Source: Leucobacter zeae (GTDB lineage: Bacteria; Actinomycetota; Actinomycetes; Actinomycetales; Microbacteriaceae). From it: a DNA stretch of 64,000 nucleotides. The translations under genes and the position numbers were made by a program. Shown piece by piece: positions 34,805-44,340 of this stretch. The stretch lies in the NCBI RefSeq assembly GCF_016758175.1, contig NZ_QYAB01000001.1:487256-551255 (forward strand), given 5' to 3'. The notes under the pieces were generated by a model that searched no databases, was not told the DNA's origin, and worked only from the letters and a program-made list of their open reading frames with translations. Position 1 is the first letter of the stretch; every line of letters begins with the position of its first letter.

Positions 34805-36925
34805 CTAGACGATCCCGCCCACCGCGAGGAACGCGCCGGTCTGCCCGACGCCCTCGCGCGACGCCAGCACCGTGACGAGGGAGCCGTAGGGATCCCGCCA
34901 CTCGCTGTGCACGTGCCGGTGCTCGTCGGGGTCGAGCGGGATCCTGCCCACCCAGTCCGATCCGTCGCGTTCGAGCGGCACGATCGCGCCGTGCACGCCG
35001 ACCTCCACGGAGTCGGCGTCGGCGCGCACGCGCACCTCGATCTCGGGTCCGCGCTCGCCATCGGTCACCGCTGCGGCGACGTCGAGCGGGATGCCCTCGA
35101 GCGGGATGCCCTCGAGCGGGATGCCCTCGAGCGGGATGCCGTCGAGCGGCGACGCAGGATCGGCGAGTCCGGTCGGGATCGCCGCCCCCGCGCCCGGGCC
35201 GGCCAGTGCCGGCGTGCGCTCGGGGCGCTCGCGCATCCGCGTCGCCGACTCGTACGCCGCGGCGAGGGAGACGAGCCGCCAGTCGTCGTGCGACCGCCCG
35301 GCGAAGGTGAGGCCCACGGGCATCGCGGTGCTCGGCATCCGTCCCATCGGCACGGTCACTGTCGGGATCCCGTAGTGCCGGGGCACGAGCCCGCCGTTGG
35401 AGACGCCGACGCCCTTGCGCGTCCAGGCCCGCCGGTTCTCCTCGGCGTCCCGCTCCGTGTCCTCCCGGCTGACGTCGGCGGCGGCCGGGAACACCAGCGC
35501 GTCGAGCCCGAGCCGATCCATCCACTCCTCGAGGTCGACGCGGCGGGCGGTCTCGAGCCCGCGCACGCCGGCTTCGAGATGTTCGAAGTCCTCGAGCCGC
35601 TCGGGCAGGCCGCGCCGTGCCATCGCGACGTACTCCGCCATGTCGATGTCGTACACGTCGTCGTAGACTTCGAGCGCGTCGGGCACGGTGCCGGCGGGAA
35701 CCGGGTAGATCCGCGCACCGTCGGCGTCGGCGAGCCGGTCCAGCTCGGGGTCGCCGTTCGCGCGCAGGAAGTCATCGAAGCCCCAGGCCTGCAGGTCATG
35801 GACCTCTTCGCGCAGGTACCCCTCGGGCCAGAGTCCACGTTCGACGAGGCCGAGCGCGCCGGGCCGATCCCGCTCGTAGTTCGACACCGCGGGGAAGTCG
35901 ACCTCGACGACCTCGGCTCCCCGCGCCTCGAGCGCGCGCCGCGCGGCCTCCCACAGCGCGACGATGTCCGGATGCGTCTCGACCGGTCGGTCGGCGTCGG
36001 AGTCGGCGCCGATGAACATCCGCGGCACCCCCAGGCGCGTGCCGCGGAGGCCGGCGGCACTGCCGTCACCGGATCCGGCATCAGACCCGGACCCGGCATC
36101 GGCCCCGAGCAGCTCCGCGAACGACCGCGGACGGATCTCCGACGGCCGCGGGATCGGGATCCACGGCTGGCGGCGCCAGAAGTCCCCGCGCGTCTCGGGG
36201 TCGTCGACGACCAGCGCATCGAGCAGCTCGACGAGGTCGGCGACCGTACGGGTGTGCGGCACGACGACGTCCATCGTCGGGGTGAGGGGCCAGTTGCCGC
36301 GCGTCGAGATCACGCCGCGGGAGGGGGTGTACGCGACGAGCGCGTTGTTCGAGGCCGGCGCCCGCCCCGACGACCAGGTCTCCTCGCCGAGCCCGAAGGT
36401 CGCCAGGCTGGCGGCGGTCGACACCCCCGACCCGTTCGACGATCCCGAGACGTAGCCGGCCGCCAGGTAGTCCGGGTTGTAGGGGCTCTCGGCCCGCCCG
36501 TAGACCCCGCGCTGCATGCCCCCGTTCGCCATCGGCGGCATGTTCGTGAGCCCGAGCAGCACGGCCCCTCCCGCGCGCAGCCGTTCGACGGCGAATGCGT
36601 CGCGCTGCGCGATCAGGCGGGCGAAGGCGGGGGATCCTGCCGCGACCGGCAGGCCGCGCGCGAGGTAGCTGTCCTTGGCGGTGTAGGGGATCCCGTCGAG
36701 CGGCCCGAGCGTGCGTCCGAGCGCGCGGCGCTCGTCGGAGGCGCGCGCCGCGTCGAACGCGTCCGCCGCGAGGACGGGGATCGCGTTCAGGCGGATCCCG
36801 TGCCGGTCGTAGGCGCCGACGCGCCTGAGGTACTCGTGGACCAGCCCCACGCTCGTGACGGCGCCCGTCTCGAGCGCGCGACGCAGGTCGGCGATGCTGG
36901 CCTCGACGACGTCGAATCGGTGCAA
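34805..36925 (-). CDS. Amidase-signature hydrolase with C-terminal beta-rich extension
   Basis: The start is TTG 36925, with GGAGGGAG 7 nt before it. In the 706-residue protein, residues 1-530 form an amidase-signature domain with the Ser-cisSer-Lys triad readable as K84 (YTAKDSY), S162/S163 (GSSNGSG) and S186 (ETWSSGRAPAS). It lacks a signal peptide. Such enzymes hydrolyse amides, from glutamine-like side chains to aryl amides; the substrate is unknown. After a hinge made of GIPLE pentapeptide repeats (about 595-615), a further 90 residues (EIEVRVRADADSVEVGVHG...) look like a small beta-sandwich not usual for the family. It stands alone, with about 230 bp on either side. Confidence 0.82.
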   Translation of the reverse strand: MHRFDVVEASIADLRRALETGAVTSVGLVHEYLRRVGAYDRHGIRLNAIPVLAADAFDAARASDERRALGRTLGPLDGIPYTAKDSYLARGLPVAAGSPAFARLIAQRDAFAVERLRAGGAVLLGLTNMPPMANGGMQRGVYGRAESPYNPDYLAAGYVSGSSNGSGVSTAASLATFGLGEETWSSGRAPASNNALVAYTPSRGVISTRGNWPLTPTMDVVVPHTRTVADLVELLDALVVDDPETRGDFWRRQPWIPIPRPSEIRPRSFAELLGADAGSGSDAGSGDGSAAGLRGTRLGVPRMFIGADSDADRPVETHPDIVALWEAARRALEARGAEVVEVDFPAVSNYERDRPGALGLVERGLWPEGYLREEVHDLQAWGFDDFLRANGDPELDRLADADGARIYPVPAGTVPDALEVYDDVYDIDMAEYVAMARRGLPERLEDFEHLEAGVRGLETARRVDLEEWMDRLGLDALVFPAAADVSREDTERDAEENRRAWTRKGVGVSNGGLVPRHYGIPTVTVPMGRMPSTAMPVGLTFAGRSHDDWRLVSLAAAYESATRMRERPERTPALAGPGAGAAIPTGLADPASPLDGIPLEGIPLEGIPLEGIPLDVAAAVTDGERGPEIEVRVRADADSVEVGVHGAIVPLERDGSDWVGRIPLDPDEHRHVHSEWRDPYGSLVTVLASREGVGQTGAFLAVGGIV
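35083..35148 (-). repeat. 15-bp tandem repeat, about 4 copies, inside the amidase gene
   Basis: Units of CGAGCGGGATGCCCT repeat in frame, encoding LEGIP pentapeptides between the amidase domain and the C-terminal extension. Slippage there would change linker length by five residues without breaking the frame. Confidence 0.85.
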
Positions 36926-37164
36926 GACGACTCCCTCCGCTGCGAGCGATGCGTGACACCGGGACCCTAGCAGATGCCGTGGGTCCCGCTGCTCCGTCGG
37001 AGATTCGCCGTCGGTGGGACGATCCGGGTCGGTTCGGTCTCGCGGAGCTCGGATCTCGGACCGACGGCAGGAGACCCACCCGGGGGCCGACCTCCCGGAC
37101 GATCCGTCGGGATCGCGGGACGCGCGGTCGGGTGGCGATCGCCGCGCTCCGCTTCGCTGGAAGC

Positions 37165-38430
37165 ATGACCACGACCGCACCCGTTCCCATCGTCCCGTCC
37201 GGAGCCGACTTCGATCCCGAGCACGGGCGCGCTCCACGGCGCGCACCCGGCGCCCGATTGGACTACGGCGCGCTGATCACGATGATGCTCATGAGCTTCT
37301 TCCTGGTCACGGCCGAGTTCCTGCCGAGCGGCATGCTCACCCGTATCGCCGACGGGCTCGGGGTCAGCACCGGTCAGGCCGGGCAGATGGTCACGGCGAC
37401 CGCGCTCGCCGGGCTCATCGCCGCCCCGACCGTCGGGCTGCTGTTCCCGCGCCTCGATCGGCGCACGCTGCTCGTCTGGCTCTCCGTCGCCGCGGCGGTC
37501 TCGAATCTCGTGGTCGCGCTCGCGCCCGGCCTTCCCGTCGTGCTCGTCTCCCGCTTCCTGCTGGGCGCCGCGATCTCGGGCTTCTGGGCCATGTCGATCA
37601 CGGTCGCCGCGGCGATCGCGGGCCCCGAACGGCTCGGGAGGGCCGTCATGTTCAACGCTGCAGGCGTCTCGCTCGCGACGGTGGCCGGGGTGCCGCTCGG
37701 CGTGCTGCTCGGCGACCAGCTCGGCTGGCGAGGCGTCTTCGCCGCCGCCGCCGTCCTCAGCGCCGCGCTCGCGTTCGTGCTCGGTCGCGTCCTCCCGCGC
37801 GTGCCTGCGGAGCGCGCCGCCTCGCTCGGCACGCTGCTCGTCGCGCTGCGCCGTCCGGGGATCGGTCTCGGCGTCGTCGCCAACGTCTTCGTCGTGACCG
37901 GGCACTTCCTCGCCTACACGTACGTGCGCGTCGCTCTCGAGCGGGTCGAGGCGGGGGGAGACCCGATCGGCGCGGACACCATCGTCGTGCTCCTCGCGCT
38001 CTTCGGCGTCGGCGGGCTCATCGGCAACGCGCTCTTCGGGCTCGTCGTCGACCGCCGGTACCGACTGCTCGCCGTGTTCACCCCGCTCGTGATCGCGTCG
38101 CTGCTGCTCGTCGTGGCCGCATCGTCGGGGTCGCTGTGGGTGACCGGCGCCGCCGTGTTCGTCTGGGGATTCTTCTTCGCCTCGTGGCTGCTGGTCGCGA
38201 ACACCTGGGCCGGGCACCGGATGCCCGACCTGCTCGAGGCGGGTGGCAGCCTGATCGTGGTCGGGTTCCAGGCGGGGATCATGCTCGCCGCGGCGCTCGG
38301 CGGCGCCCTCGTCGACCTGATCGGCATCACGCCCGTCTTCGCCGTCGGGGCCGCGCTCCTGCTGGTCGGGGCGCTGCTGTTCGGCGTCTCGGGCCGGATC
38401 TCGGACCGCGGCTCTGCTGCGCTGAGCTGA
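37165..38430 (+). CDS. MFS transporter, DHA1 drug/sugar-efflux type (AraJ/YdeA-like)
   Basis: The ATG at 37165 follows TGGAAG. The 421-residue protein has 12 predicted helices, with motif VTAEFLPSGMLTRIADGLGVSTGQAGQMVTATALAGLIAAP at helix 1-2 (in part), the Arg-rich loop PRLDRRTLL, and VSRFLLGAAISGFWAM in helix 4, typical of arabinose/IPTG or chloramphenicol efflux members. Its stop faces the AraC-type regulator gene 41 bp away. Substrate unknown. Confidence 0.85.
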   Translation: MTTTAPVPIVPSGADFDPEHGRAPRRAPGARLDYGALITMMLMSFFLVTAEFLPSGMLTRIADGLGVSTGQAGQMVTATALAGLIAAPTVGLLFPRLDRRTLLVWLSVAAAVSNLVVALAPGLPVVLVSRFLLGAAISGFWAMSITVAAAIAGPERLGRAVMFNAAGVSLATVAGVPLGVLLGDQLGWRGVFAAAAVLSAALAFVLGRVLPRVPAERAASLGTLLVALRRPGIGLGVVANVFVVTGHFLAYTYVRVALERVEAGGDPIGADTIVVLLALFGVGGLIGNALFGLVVDRRYRLLAVFTPLVIASLLLVVAASSGSLWVTGAAVFVWGFFFASWLLVANTWAGHRMPDLLEAGGSLIVVGFQAGIMLAAALGGALVDLIGITPVFAVGAALLLVGALLFGVSGRISDRGSAALS

Positions 38431-38471
38431 GGGGGCCGCGCCGGCGCGGCGGGCTGAGGGACTCGCTCGGC

Positions 38472-39425
38472 TCAGGCCCGCTGCGCCGCCGGCGCGGTTG
38501 CGTCGGCACGCCAGGCCGACGGACTGATCCCGACCCGCCTGCGGAAGGCGCGGCTGAAGCCGTCGTCAGAGCCGTAGCCGATCGCGCGCGACACCTCGGA
38601 CACCCCGAGCCCCCGGGCGAGCAGATCCTGCGCCGACCGGATACGCACGTCGGCGAGGTACTCGGCGGGCGACGTGCCGGTCGCCTCGCGGAACCGCTCG
38701 GCGAACACCGTGCGCGACATCGCGCCGGTCCGTGCGAGCTCCTCGACCGTCCAGTCGCGAGCGGGATCGGCGTGGATCGCCTCGACCACCCGGTCGAGGT
38801 AGGGGTCGTTGGTGCGTGACGGCCAGCCGTCGGGCGCGCAGCCGCGCACCACCCACGCCCGGATCACCGACACGAGCACCGTTTTCGCCATCAGCTGGCA
38901 GATGAGGGAGTTCCCCGGCACGGCCGCGCAGGCATCCGCGGGCATCGCGGTGCCCGCGTTGCGCTTGCTGCCCGCGCCGCCGGTGCCCGCTGCGCGCGCG
39001 CCGACCGCGGTGCCGAGCTCTGCGGCGAGGGCTGCGACCGCCGGCTCGCTGCGCGCCAGGCCGAGCACGGTCACGGTGCCGGGGAGCAGGCCGACGACGT
39101 CGGCGTCGGCCCCGGCGGGGTCGAACTCCGAGACGAGCACGAACGCCTCATCGGCGAACAGCGAGTAGGCGCTCTCCCCGGTGTACAGCCTCGCGTCGCC
39201 AGCCGAGAGCACGGGGGACTCGGTGGCCGGACGGACCGGGCGGGCGCCGGGGCCCGGCCGCTCGGTCAGCGCGCCGGAGATCACGTACACGAGCACGAGG
39301 CCGCCGCGCGGGACGGCGATCGCGTCGCCCGGCCCCACCGCGATCCGGTGCTGTCGGAGCACCGGGGCGTCGATGCCCGAGAGCGCGCGGTCGATCGCGG
39401 AGGTCGGTGCTGCGAGCGTGGCCAT
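38472..39425 (-). CDS. AraC-family transcriptional regulator
   Basis: The 317-residue protein (start ATG 39425, no strong ribosome site; an earlier start is possible) has a cupin-like sensor domain at about 1-150 (ALSGIDAPVLRQHRIAVGPG, SPVLSAGDARLYTG) and two C-terminal HTH units: WTVEELARTGAMSRTVFAERFREATG and GLGVSEVSRAIGYGSDDGFSRAFRRRVGISPSAWR. It converges with an MFS efflux gene and lies downstream of a LacI-type regulator separated by a hairpin. Effector unknown; regulation of the neighbouring exporter is possible. Confidence 0.85.
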   Translation of the reverse strand: MATLAAPTSAIDRALSGIDAPVLRQHRIAVGPGDAIAVPRGGLVLVYVISGALTERPGPGARPVRPATESPVLSAGDARLYTGESAYSLFADEAFVLVSEFDPAGADADVVGLLPGTVTVLGLARSEPAVAALAAELGTAVGARAAGTGGAGSKRNAGTAMPADACAAVPGNSLICQLMAKTVLVSVIRAWVVRGCAPDGWPSRTNDPYLDRVVEAIHADPARDWTVEELARTGAMSRTVFAERFREATGTSPAEYLADVRIRSAQDLLARGLGVSEVSRAIGYGSDDGFSRAFRRRVGISPSAWRADATAPAAQRA

Positions 39426-39463
39426 GCAGACCGGAACGCGCGGGCGGGCGGAGGTATTCCTGC

Positions 39464-39532
39464 GCGAGGCGGGGGAGCGGGCCGCGCCCCGTGAGCGGGC
39501 CGCACCCCGTGCGGTGCGCGGCCCCGCCTCGC
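39464..39532 (-). terminator. Hairpin after the LacI-type gene
   Basis: GCGAGGCGGGG (39464-39474) pairs perfectly with CCCCGCCTCGC (39522-39532); inside are two copies of GAGCGGGCCGC-like repeats. It begins 3 nt after the regulator stop and precedes the AraC-type start, so it probably ends that transcript. Confidence 0.6.
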
Positions 39533-39535
39533 GGA

Positions 39536-40585
39536 TCACGCCCGGGTCGTCGACTCGCGGACGATCAGGCTCGGCACCACGGTGCGGTCGATGTCAGGCA
39601 CCGGGCGGTGCTCGGCGAGCGCGACCGCGACGTCGACCGCGTGCTTCGCCAGCTCCTCGGGGTGGAGGTCGAGCACGGTCACGGACGGGCGGGAGGTCAT
39701 GTTCTGCAGGGCGCCGGACGCGCCGGCGATGAGCAGCTGCTCCGGCACCCGGATCCCGCGCCGCGCCGCCTCGGCGTTCACGCCGGCGGCGTGCCGCCCG
39801 GTGAGGCAGTAGATCGCGTCGGGCGCCGGCCCTCCGGACGCCGGGCCCGATCCTCCTTCCGGCCCGAAGAAGAAGTCGAGGGCGCCGGGCCCGACCTGTT
39901 CGCCGAGTGACTCGGGCGCGGTGTAGAGGAGCGGGTCCTGGTCGTGCTCGACGCACCACGCCGCGTAGCACTCGTACGAGTCGGCGGTCCACGAGTTGCG
40001 GTCGGTGCCGATCACGAAGCCGATGCGCCCGGCGCCCGCCTCGACGAGGTGGTCGAGCACGAGCGCGGTCTGATCCTGCGAGTCGGCGTCGATCGCGGGG
40101 AACGCGTCGCGTCGGGCGGGATCGGTGCCGACGGTCACGAAGGGGACGCGTTCTTCGGCGAGGTACGTCAGCACGGGGTCGTTCTCGAACGGCTCCGTCA
40201 CGATGTAGGCGTCGGCCACTCGTGCGCTGAGGGGCGTACCCGGCTTGGTCGGATCGTCGACGAGCATCAGGCTGTAGCCGTGCTCCATAGCCGCGAGCGA
40301 TGCCGCTCCCGCCATCCGGAGGAAGTAGTCGACACCGGTCGGCAGGTAGGTGTCCAGGGTGTTGAACGGCCGGATCACGAGGGCCAGCAGGCCGAGGCGG
40401 GACTTCTGGAGGCCCCGGGCGATGGCGCTCGGGCGGTAGCCGACATCGGCGGCGATGCGCTCGATGCGCTCGACGGTCTCGCGCCGCACGACCCCCTTGC
40501 CGTTGAGGGCGTGCGACACGGTCGTCGGGGAGACACCCGCGGCCTTGGCCACGTCCTTGATGGTCGGTCTCCCACTCGCCTGCAT
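39536..40585 (-). CDS. LacI-family repressor of the adjacent ABC importer
   Basis: The start is ATG 40585 (MQASGRPTIKDV). The 349-residue protein has the LacI HTH TIKDVAKAAGVSPTTVSHALN (about 8-28), hinge helix YRPSAIARGLQ, and a periplasmic-binding-like effector domain (LGLLALVIRPFNTLDTY..., VLDHLVEAGAGRIGFVIG, LDLHPEELAKHAVDVAV). A palindromic operator lies between it and the divergent substrate-binding protein gene. It most likely represses that importer and itself. The effector could be a product of the imported compound. Confidence 0.9.
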   Translation of the reverse strand: MQASGRPTIKDVAKAAGVSPTTVSHALNGKGVVRRETVERIERIAADVGYRPSAIARGLQKSRLGLLALVIRPFNTLDTYLPTGVDYFLRMAGAASLAAMEHGYSLMLVDDPTKPGTPLSARVADAYIVTEPFENDPVLTYLAEERVPFVTVGTDPARRDAFPAIDADSQDQTALVLDHLVEAGAGRIGFVIGTDRNSWTADSYECYAAWCVEHDQDPLLYTAPESLGEQVGPGALDFFFGPEGGSGPASGGPAPDAIYCLTGRHAAGVNAEAARRGIRVPEQLLIAGASGALQNMTSRPSVTVLDLHPEELAKHAVDVAVALAEHRPVPDIDRTVVPSLIVRESTTRA

Positions 40586-40659
40586 TTCGTCAGGATAGCC
40601 GCTCCCGCCCCGTGCGCGGAATCGCGTTCCGCAAGAATCCCGCCGCTCGGGGCCGCTTT

Positions 40660-40698
40660 CCCAAAACGATTTGCACAAACCGTTTTGGGTGCTACGAT
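40660..40698 (+). promoter_or_regulatory. LacI-type operator over a promoter
   Basis: CCCAAAACG (40660-40668) and CGTTTTGGG (40681-40689) form a perfect inverted repeat with a 12-nt centre. TTGCAC (40671-40676) and TACGAT (40693-40698), 16 nt apart, fit a promoter for the rightward ABC operon, so the repressor would cover the -35 box. Confidence 0.8.
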
Positions 40699-40773
40699 CC
40701 TGTCTTGGGTCTTCGCCCTTGGGTTCCAGGGCTGAGGAGATTCAATGACGAAACTTCGAATGGAGAACACATC

Positions 40774-42429
40774 GTGAAATTCGCGAAGACGCGGGCATCG
40801 ATCGCCCTGCTGGCCATCGCAGGTCTCGCGCTCACGGGCTGCTCGCGCGGCACCGACGGCGCCGAAGGCGGGGAGGGTGCGGCTGCGGAGTCCGAGCTGC
40901 TGCAGACCACCCCGGCCGCGAAGGGCGAGATCGACAAGGTCACCTGGAACTCGACGTACGGCGAGCTCGCGACGCTCGATCCCGCCAAGGCGTTCAACTA
41001 CCCCGAGAACACGATCGTCTCGAACCTCTGCGAGCCGCTCTTCCAGATGCAGCCCGACTTCTCGGTCCAGCCGAACCTCGCCACCGAGGCCGAGACCGAG
41101 GACGGCCTCACCTGGAAGATCGGGATCCGCGACGACGTCACGTTCTGGGACGGCAGCCCGATGACGATCGACGACGTCGTCTACTCGCTGAGCCGCCACA
41201 ACGATCCCGCCGAGGGCAGCTACTGGACCGGCGGCGTGACCGCGAACATCGAGAAGGTCGCCAAGAGCGGTGACTCCGAGGTCACCGTCACCCTGAAGTC
41301 GCCGGACCGCCTGCTCCCCTCCTCGCTGTCGACCGTGCTCGGCGTGGTCGTGCAGGAGAAGCAGCGCAAGGCCGCGGGCGAGAACTACGGCAACCCCGAC
41401 ACCGGCGTGATGTGCACCGGCCCCCTGCAGTACACCCCCGGCGACTGGAAGCAGGGTCAGTCGATCACGCTGAAGCGCTACGCCGATTACTGGAACGCAG
41501 ACAAGACGGCGAAGGCCGCCGAGGTCGAGATCGGCTTCGTCGTCGACCCCACCGCCATCGCGACCGGCCTCTCGACCGGCGAGATCGACGGCAGCTACGA
41601 CGTGCCGCTCCCGGCGCTCGGCGAGCTCTCGAAGAGCGAGAACGGCTCGCTCGTCTACGGCCAGGGCATGCAGAACATGGCGATCATCTCGACCGGCACG
41701 GGCGTCTTCGGCGACCCGGCCGTGCGCCGCGCGCTGACCCGCGCCACCGATCGCCAGGCGATCGCCGACACCGTCTACGAAGGGACGGGGACGCCCTCCC
41801 GCTCCGTCGTGCCGCAGTCGCCGTGGGATGCGATCCCCGGCGCCGCGGAGCTCCGCGACGAGCAGCTGCCCGACCTGAGCTACGACGTCGAGGCCGCCAA
41901 GGCCGAGCTGGAGGACGCGAAGGCCGACCTCTCCGAGCCCATCAAGATCGCCTACCCGAGTGAGCGCGGCTTCTACGCCGACATCCTCAACGAGATGGCG
42001 AACGGCGCGAAGGAGCTCGGCATCACGCTCGAGCCGACCGGGGTGCCGAGCGCGCAGTTCGGCGCGTTCTTCTCGGACCCGAAGGCGCGCGAGGGCTTCG
42101 ACGGCTTCGTGACGACCAACTACATGAGCGCTCCCGACCCGCTGCTGCACCTCATCAGCGTCGCGAAGACCGGCAGCGACCAGAACTACTCGGGCTTCTC
42201 CGACGCGGAGGTCGACCGGACCCTCGACGCAGCGCTCGCCGAGAGCGACGAGCAGAAGCGGGTCGAGCTCACGGTCGCGGCTGAGGCGCTCATCATGGAG
42301 CAGCAGCCCTGGGTGCCGATCAACGACCTCGCCGTGCGCATGTACATGGACGACAAGATCACCGGCGCACCCGCCTCGTTCATCTACCTCTACTACCCCT
42401 GGGCCGCGGATCTCGGCTCCGCCGAATAG
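40774..42429 (+). CDS. Solute-binding lipoprotein, peptide/opine family (SBP_bac_5)
   Basis: The GTG at 40774 (GGAG 8 nt upstream) gives a lipoprotein signal peptide with lipobox LALTGC (Cys25). The 551-residue length and the segments YGELATLDPAKAFNYPENTIVSNLCEPL, LTWKIGIRDDVTFWDGSPMTIDDVVYSLSRHND and VRRALTRATDRQAIADTVY are typical of DppA/OppA-like proteins. It is the first gene of a five-gene ABC importer under LacI control. Ligands of this family include peptides, opines, nickel chelates and glycosides, so the substrate is open. Confidence 0.9.
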   Translation: MKFAKTRASIALLAIAGLALTGCSRGTDGAEGGEGAAAESELLQTTPAAKGEIDKVTWNSTYGELATLDPAKAFNYPENTIVSNLCEPLFQMQPDFSVQPNLATEAETEDGLTWKIGIRDDVTFWDGSPMTIDDVVYSLSRHNDPAEGSYWTGGVTANIEKVAKSGDSEVTVTLKSPDRLLPSSLSTVLGVVVQEKQRKAAGENYGNPDTGVMCTGPLQYTPGDWKQGQSITLKRYADYWNADKTAKAAEVEIGFVVDPTAIATGLSTGEIDGSYDVPLPALGELSKSENGSLVYGQGMQNMAIISTGTGVFGDPAVRRALTRATDRQAIADTVYEGTGTPSRSVVPQSPWDAIPGAAELRDEQLPDLSYDVEAAKAELEDAKADLSEPIKIAYPSERGFYADILNEMANGAKELGITLEPTGVPSAQFGAFFSDPKAREGFDGFVTTNYMSAPDPLLHLISVAKTGSDQNYSGFSDAEVDRTLDAALAESDEQKRVELTVAAEALIMEQQPWVPINDLAVRMYMDDKITGAPASFIYLYYPWAADLGSAE

Positions 42430-42457
42430 GCGCTGACCCCAGCGGAAGGGATCGTCC

Positions 42458-43408
42458 ATGATCTACGTCTTGCAACGGCTCGGCGCGCTCGTCGCCGTGC
42501 TCGTCGTGTCCAGCTTCATCGTGTTCTCCGGAATGTACCTGGCTCCGGGCAGCCCCGAGCAGTTCCTGGTGCAGGGGCGCACGGTGAGCCCCGAGGTGCT
42601 CGCGGCGATCCGTGCGCAGTACGGTCTGGACGATCCCTTCCTCATCCGCTATTGGCACTGGCTGCTCGACGTGCTGCAGGGCGACCTCGGCCGCTCGCTG
42701 ATCAGCCAGCAGGACGTGACGACCCTCGTGATGTCGCGCCTGCCGACGACGCTGTACCTCGCGGCGTACGCGGCGATCCTCATCGCGATCCTCGGCGTCG
42801 GGCTCGGCGTGCTCGCCGCGACCCGCTCCGGCGTCTTCGAGAAGCTCGTCGTCTTCGGATCGAACCTGGGCTTCGCGGTGCCGACCTTCTTCGCGGCGCT
42901 GATCCTCATGTTCCTCTTCGGATCGAACCTCGGCTGGTTCCCGGTCTCGGGATCGGGCAGCGGGTTCGCGGATCGGCTCTGGCACCTGACGCTCCCCGCG
43001 TTCGCGCTCGCCTTCCCCGGCATCGCGGTCGTCTCGCGCATCACCCGCACGGCGGTGCGCGAGGAGCAGGGGTCCGAGCACGTGATCATGGCGATCGCGC
43101 GCGGGGTGCCGAAGCAGCTCGTGCTCTGGCGCCACACCATCCGCAACTCGATGCTCCCCGTCACGACCGTGATCGGCACCCAGATCGCGGGTCTGCTCGC
43201 GAGCGCGTTCGTCATCGAGTACGCCTTCACCCTCGACGGGATCGGCTCGCTCCTCGTGAACTCCGTGCAGAAGAAGGACTTCGCGGTCGTGCAGGCGATC
43301 GCGCTCATCATGGTGCTGGCCTTCGGTCTCATCAACCTCATCGTCGATCTGCTCTACTCGGTGATCGACCCCCGCGTCCGGCTGAGCAAGGGAGTTGCAG
43401 CGCGATGA
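42458..43408 (+). CDS. Peptide-type ABC permease, DppB-like
   Basis: The 316-residue protein starts 28 nt after the binding-protein stop. It has six predicted helices, the N-terminal LQRLGALVAVLVVSSFIVFS with LAPGSP, and the EAA loop REEQGSEHVIMAIARGVPKQLVLWRH. It pairs with the DppC-like subunit whose start overlaps its stop (ATGA). Confidence 0.9.
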   Translation: MIYVLQRLGALVAVLVVSSFIVFSGMYLAPGSPEQFLVQGRTVSPEVLAAIRAQYGLDDPFLIRYWHWLLDVLQGDLGRSLISQQDVTTLVMSRLPTTLYLAAYAAILIAILGVGLGVLAATRSGVFEKLVVFGSNLGFAVPTFFAALILMFLFGSNLGWFPVSGSGSGFADRLWHLTLPAFALAFPGIAVVSRITRTAVREEQGSEHVIMAIARGVPKQLVLWRHTIRNSMLPVTTVIGTQIAGLLASAFVIEYAFTLDGIGSLLVNSVQKKDFAVVQAIALIMVLAFGLINLIVDLLYSVIDPRVRLSKGVAAR

Positions 43409-44340
43409 CTCGGCAGAAGACCACCCGGGATCCCGGGACCAACACGACCGCGCAGGACACCGTCTCGGTGCAGCTCCTGCGCAAGCACCGCACGGACGCC
43501 TCGATCTCCGGCTGGCCGCTGCTGCGCAAGCGGCTCGGACCCGTCGGGCTCGTGAGCCTCGCGATCATCGTCGTCGTCGTGCTCATGGCGGTCCTCGCCC
43601 CGGTCATCGCCCCGTTCGACCCGTACGAGGGCGCCGTGACCGGTCGGCACGAGATGTCGAGCCTCACGCACCTGTTCGGCACCGATCAGTCGGGCCGAGA
43701 CATCCTCTCGCGCATCATCTGGGGCGCGCGCACGAGCCTCGTGGGGCCGCTCATCGTGATCGTCGTCACCGCGGTGCTCGCCACGACGCTCGCCCTGACC
43801 GCGGTCTGGTTCGGCGGGAAGGTTGACGCCATCATCAGCCGCGTGCTCGACGTGCTGTTCGCCTTCCCCAACATGCTGCTCGCGATCCTCGCGGTCGCGA
43901 TCTTCGGGCCGTCGCTCATCACGGCGTCGATCGCGCTCGCGATCGGATTCACCCCCTACTCGGCCCGCGTGATCCGCTCCGTCGCGCTGCGCGAGCGCAA
44001 CCTGCCCTACGTCGCCTCTGCGCAGCTGCAGGGCATCTCGGGCTTCCTCATCACGGTGCGGCACATCCTGCCGAACGTGCGCACCCAGATCCTGACGGGG
44101 ATGACGATCAACTTCGGCTACGCCATGATCGAGCTCGCCGCGCTGTCGTTCCTCGGCCTCGGCGTGCAGCCCCCGACCCCCGACTGGGGCCTCATGGTCT
44201 CGAACGGGCAGGCCTCGCTGCAGCAGGGCTACTGGGAGCAGAGCGTGTTCGCCGGCCTCGCCATCGTGATCACCGTCGCGGCCTTCGGGTACGTCGGCGA
44301 ACAGCTCGGCGGCCGCCGCGCCGCAGGAAGGACGCGCTGA
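43405..44340 (+). CDS. Peptide-type ABC permease, DppC-like
   Basis: The 311-residue protein has a cytosolic tail of about 45 residues, then the DppC marker HLFGTDQSGRDILSRIIWGARTSL (in part) and the EAA loop RERNLPYVASAQLQGISGFLITVRHILPN. Its stop shares one base with the start of the first ATPase gene (TGATG). It forms the channel with the DppB-like subunit. Confidence 0.9.
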   Translation: MTRQKTTRDPGTNTTAQDTVSVQLLRKHRTDASISGWPLLRKRLGPVGLVSLAIIVVVVLMAVLAPVIAPFDPYEGAVTGRHEMSSLTHLFGTDQSGRDILSRIIWGARTSLVGPLIVIVVTAVLATTLALTAVWFGGKVDAIISRVLDVLFAFPNMLLAILAVAIFGPSLITASIALAIGFTPYSARVIRSVALRERNLPYVASAQLQGISGFLITVRHILPNVRTQILTGMTINFGYAMIELAALSFLGLGVQPPTPDWGLMVSNGQASLQQGYWEQSVFAGLAIVITVAAFGYVGEQLGGRRAAGRTR

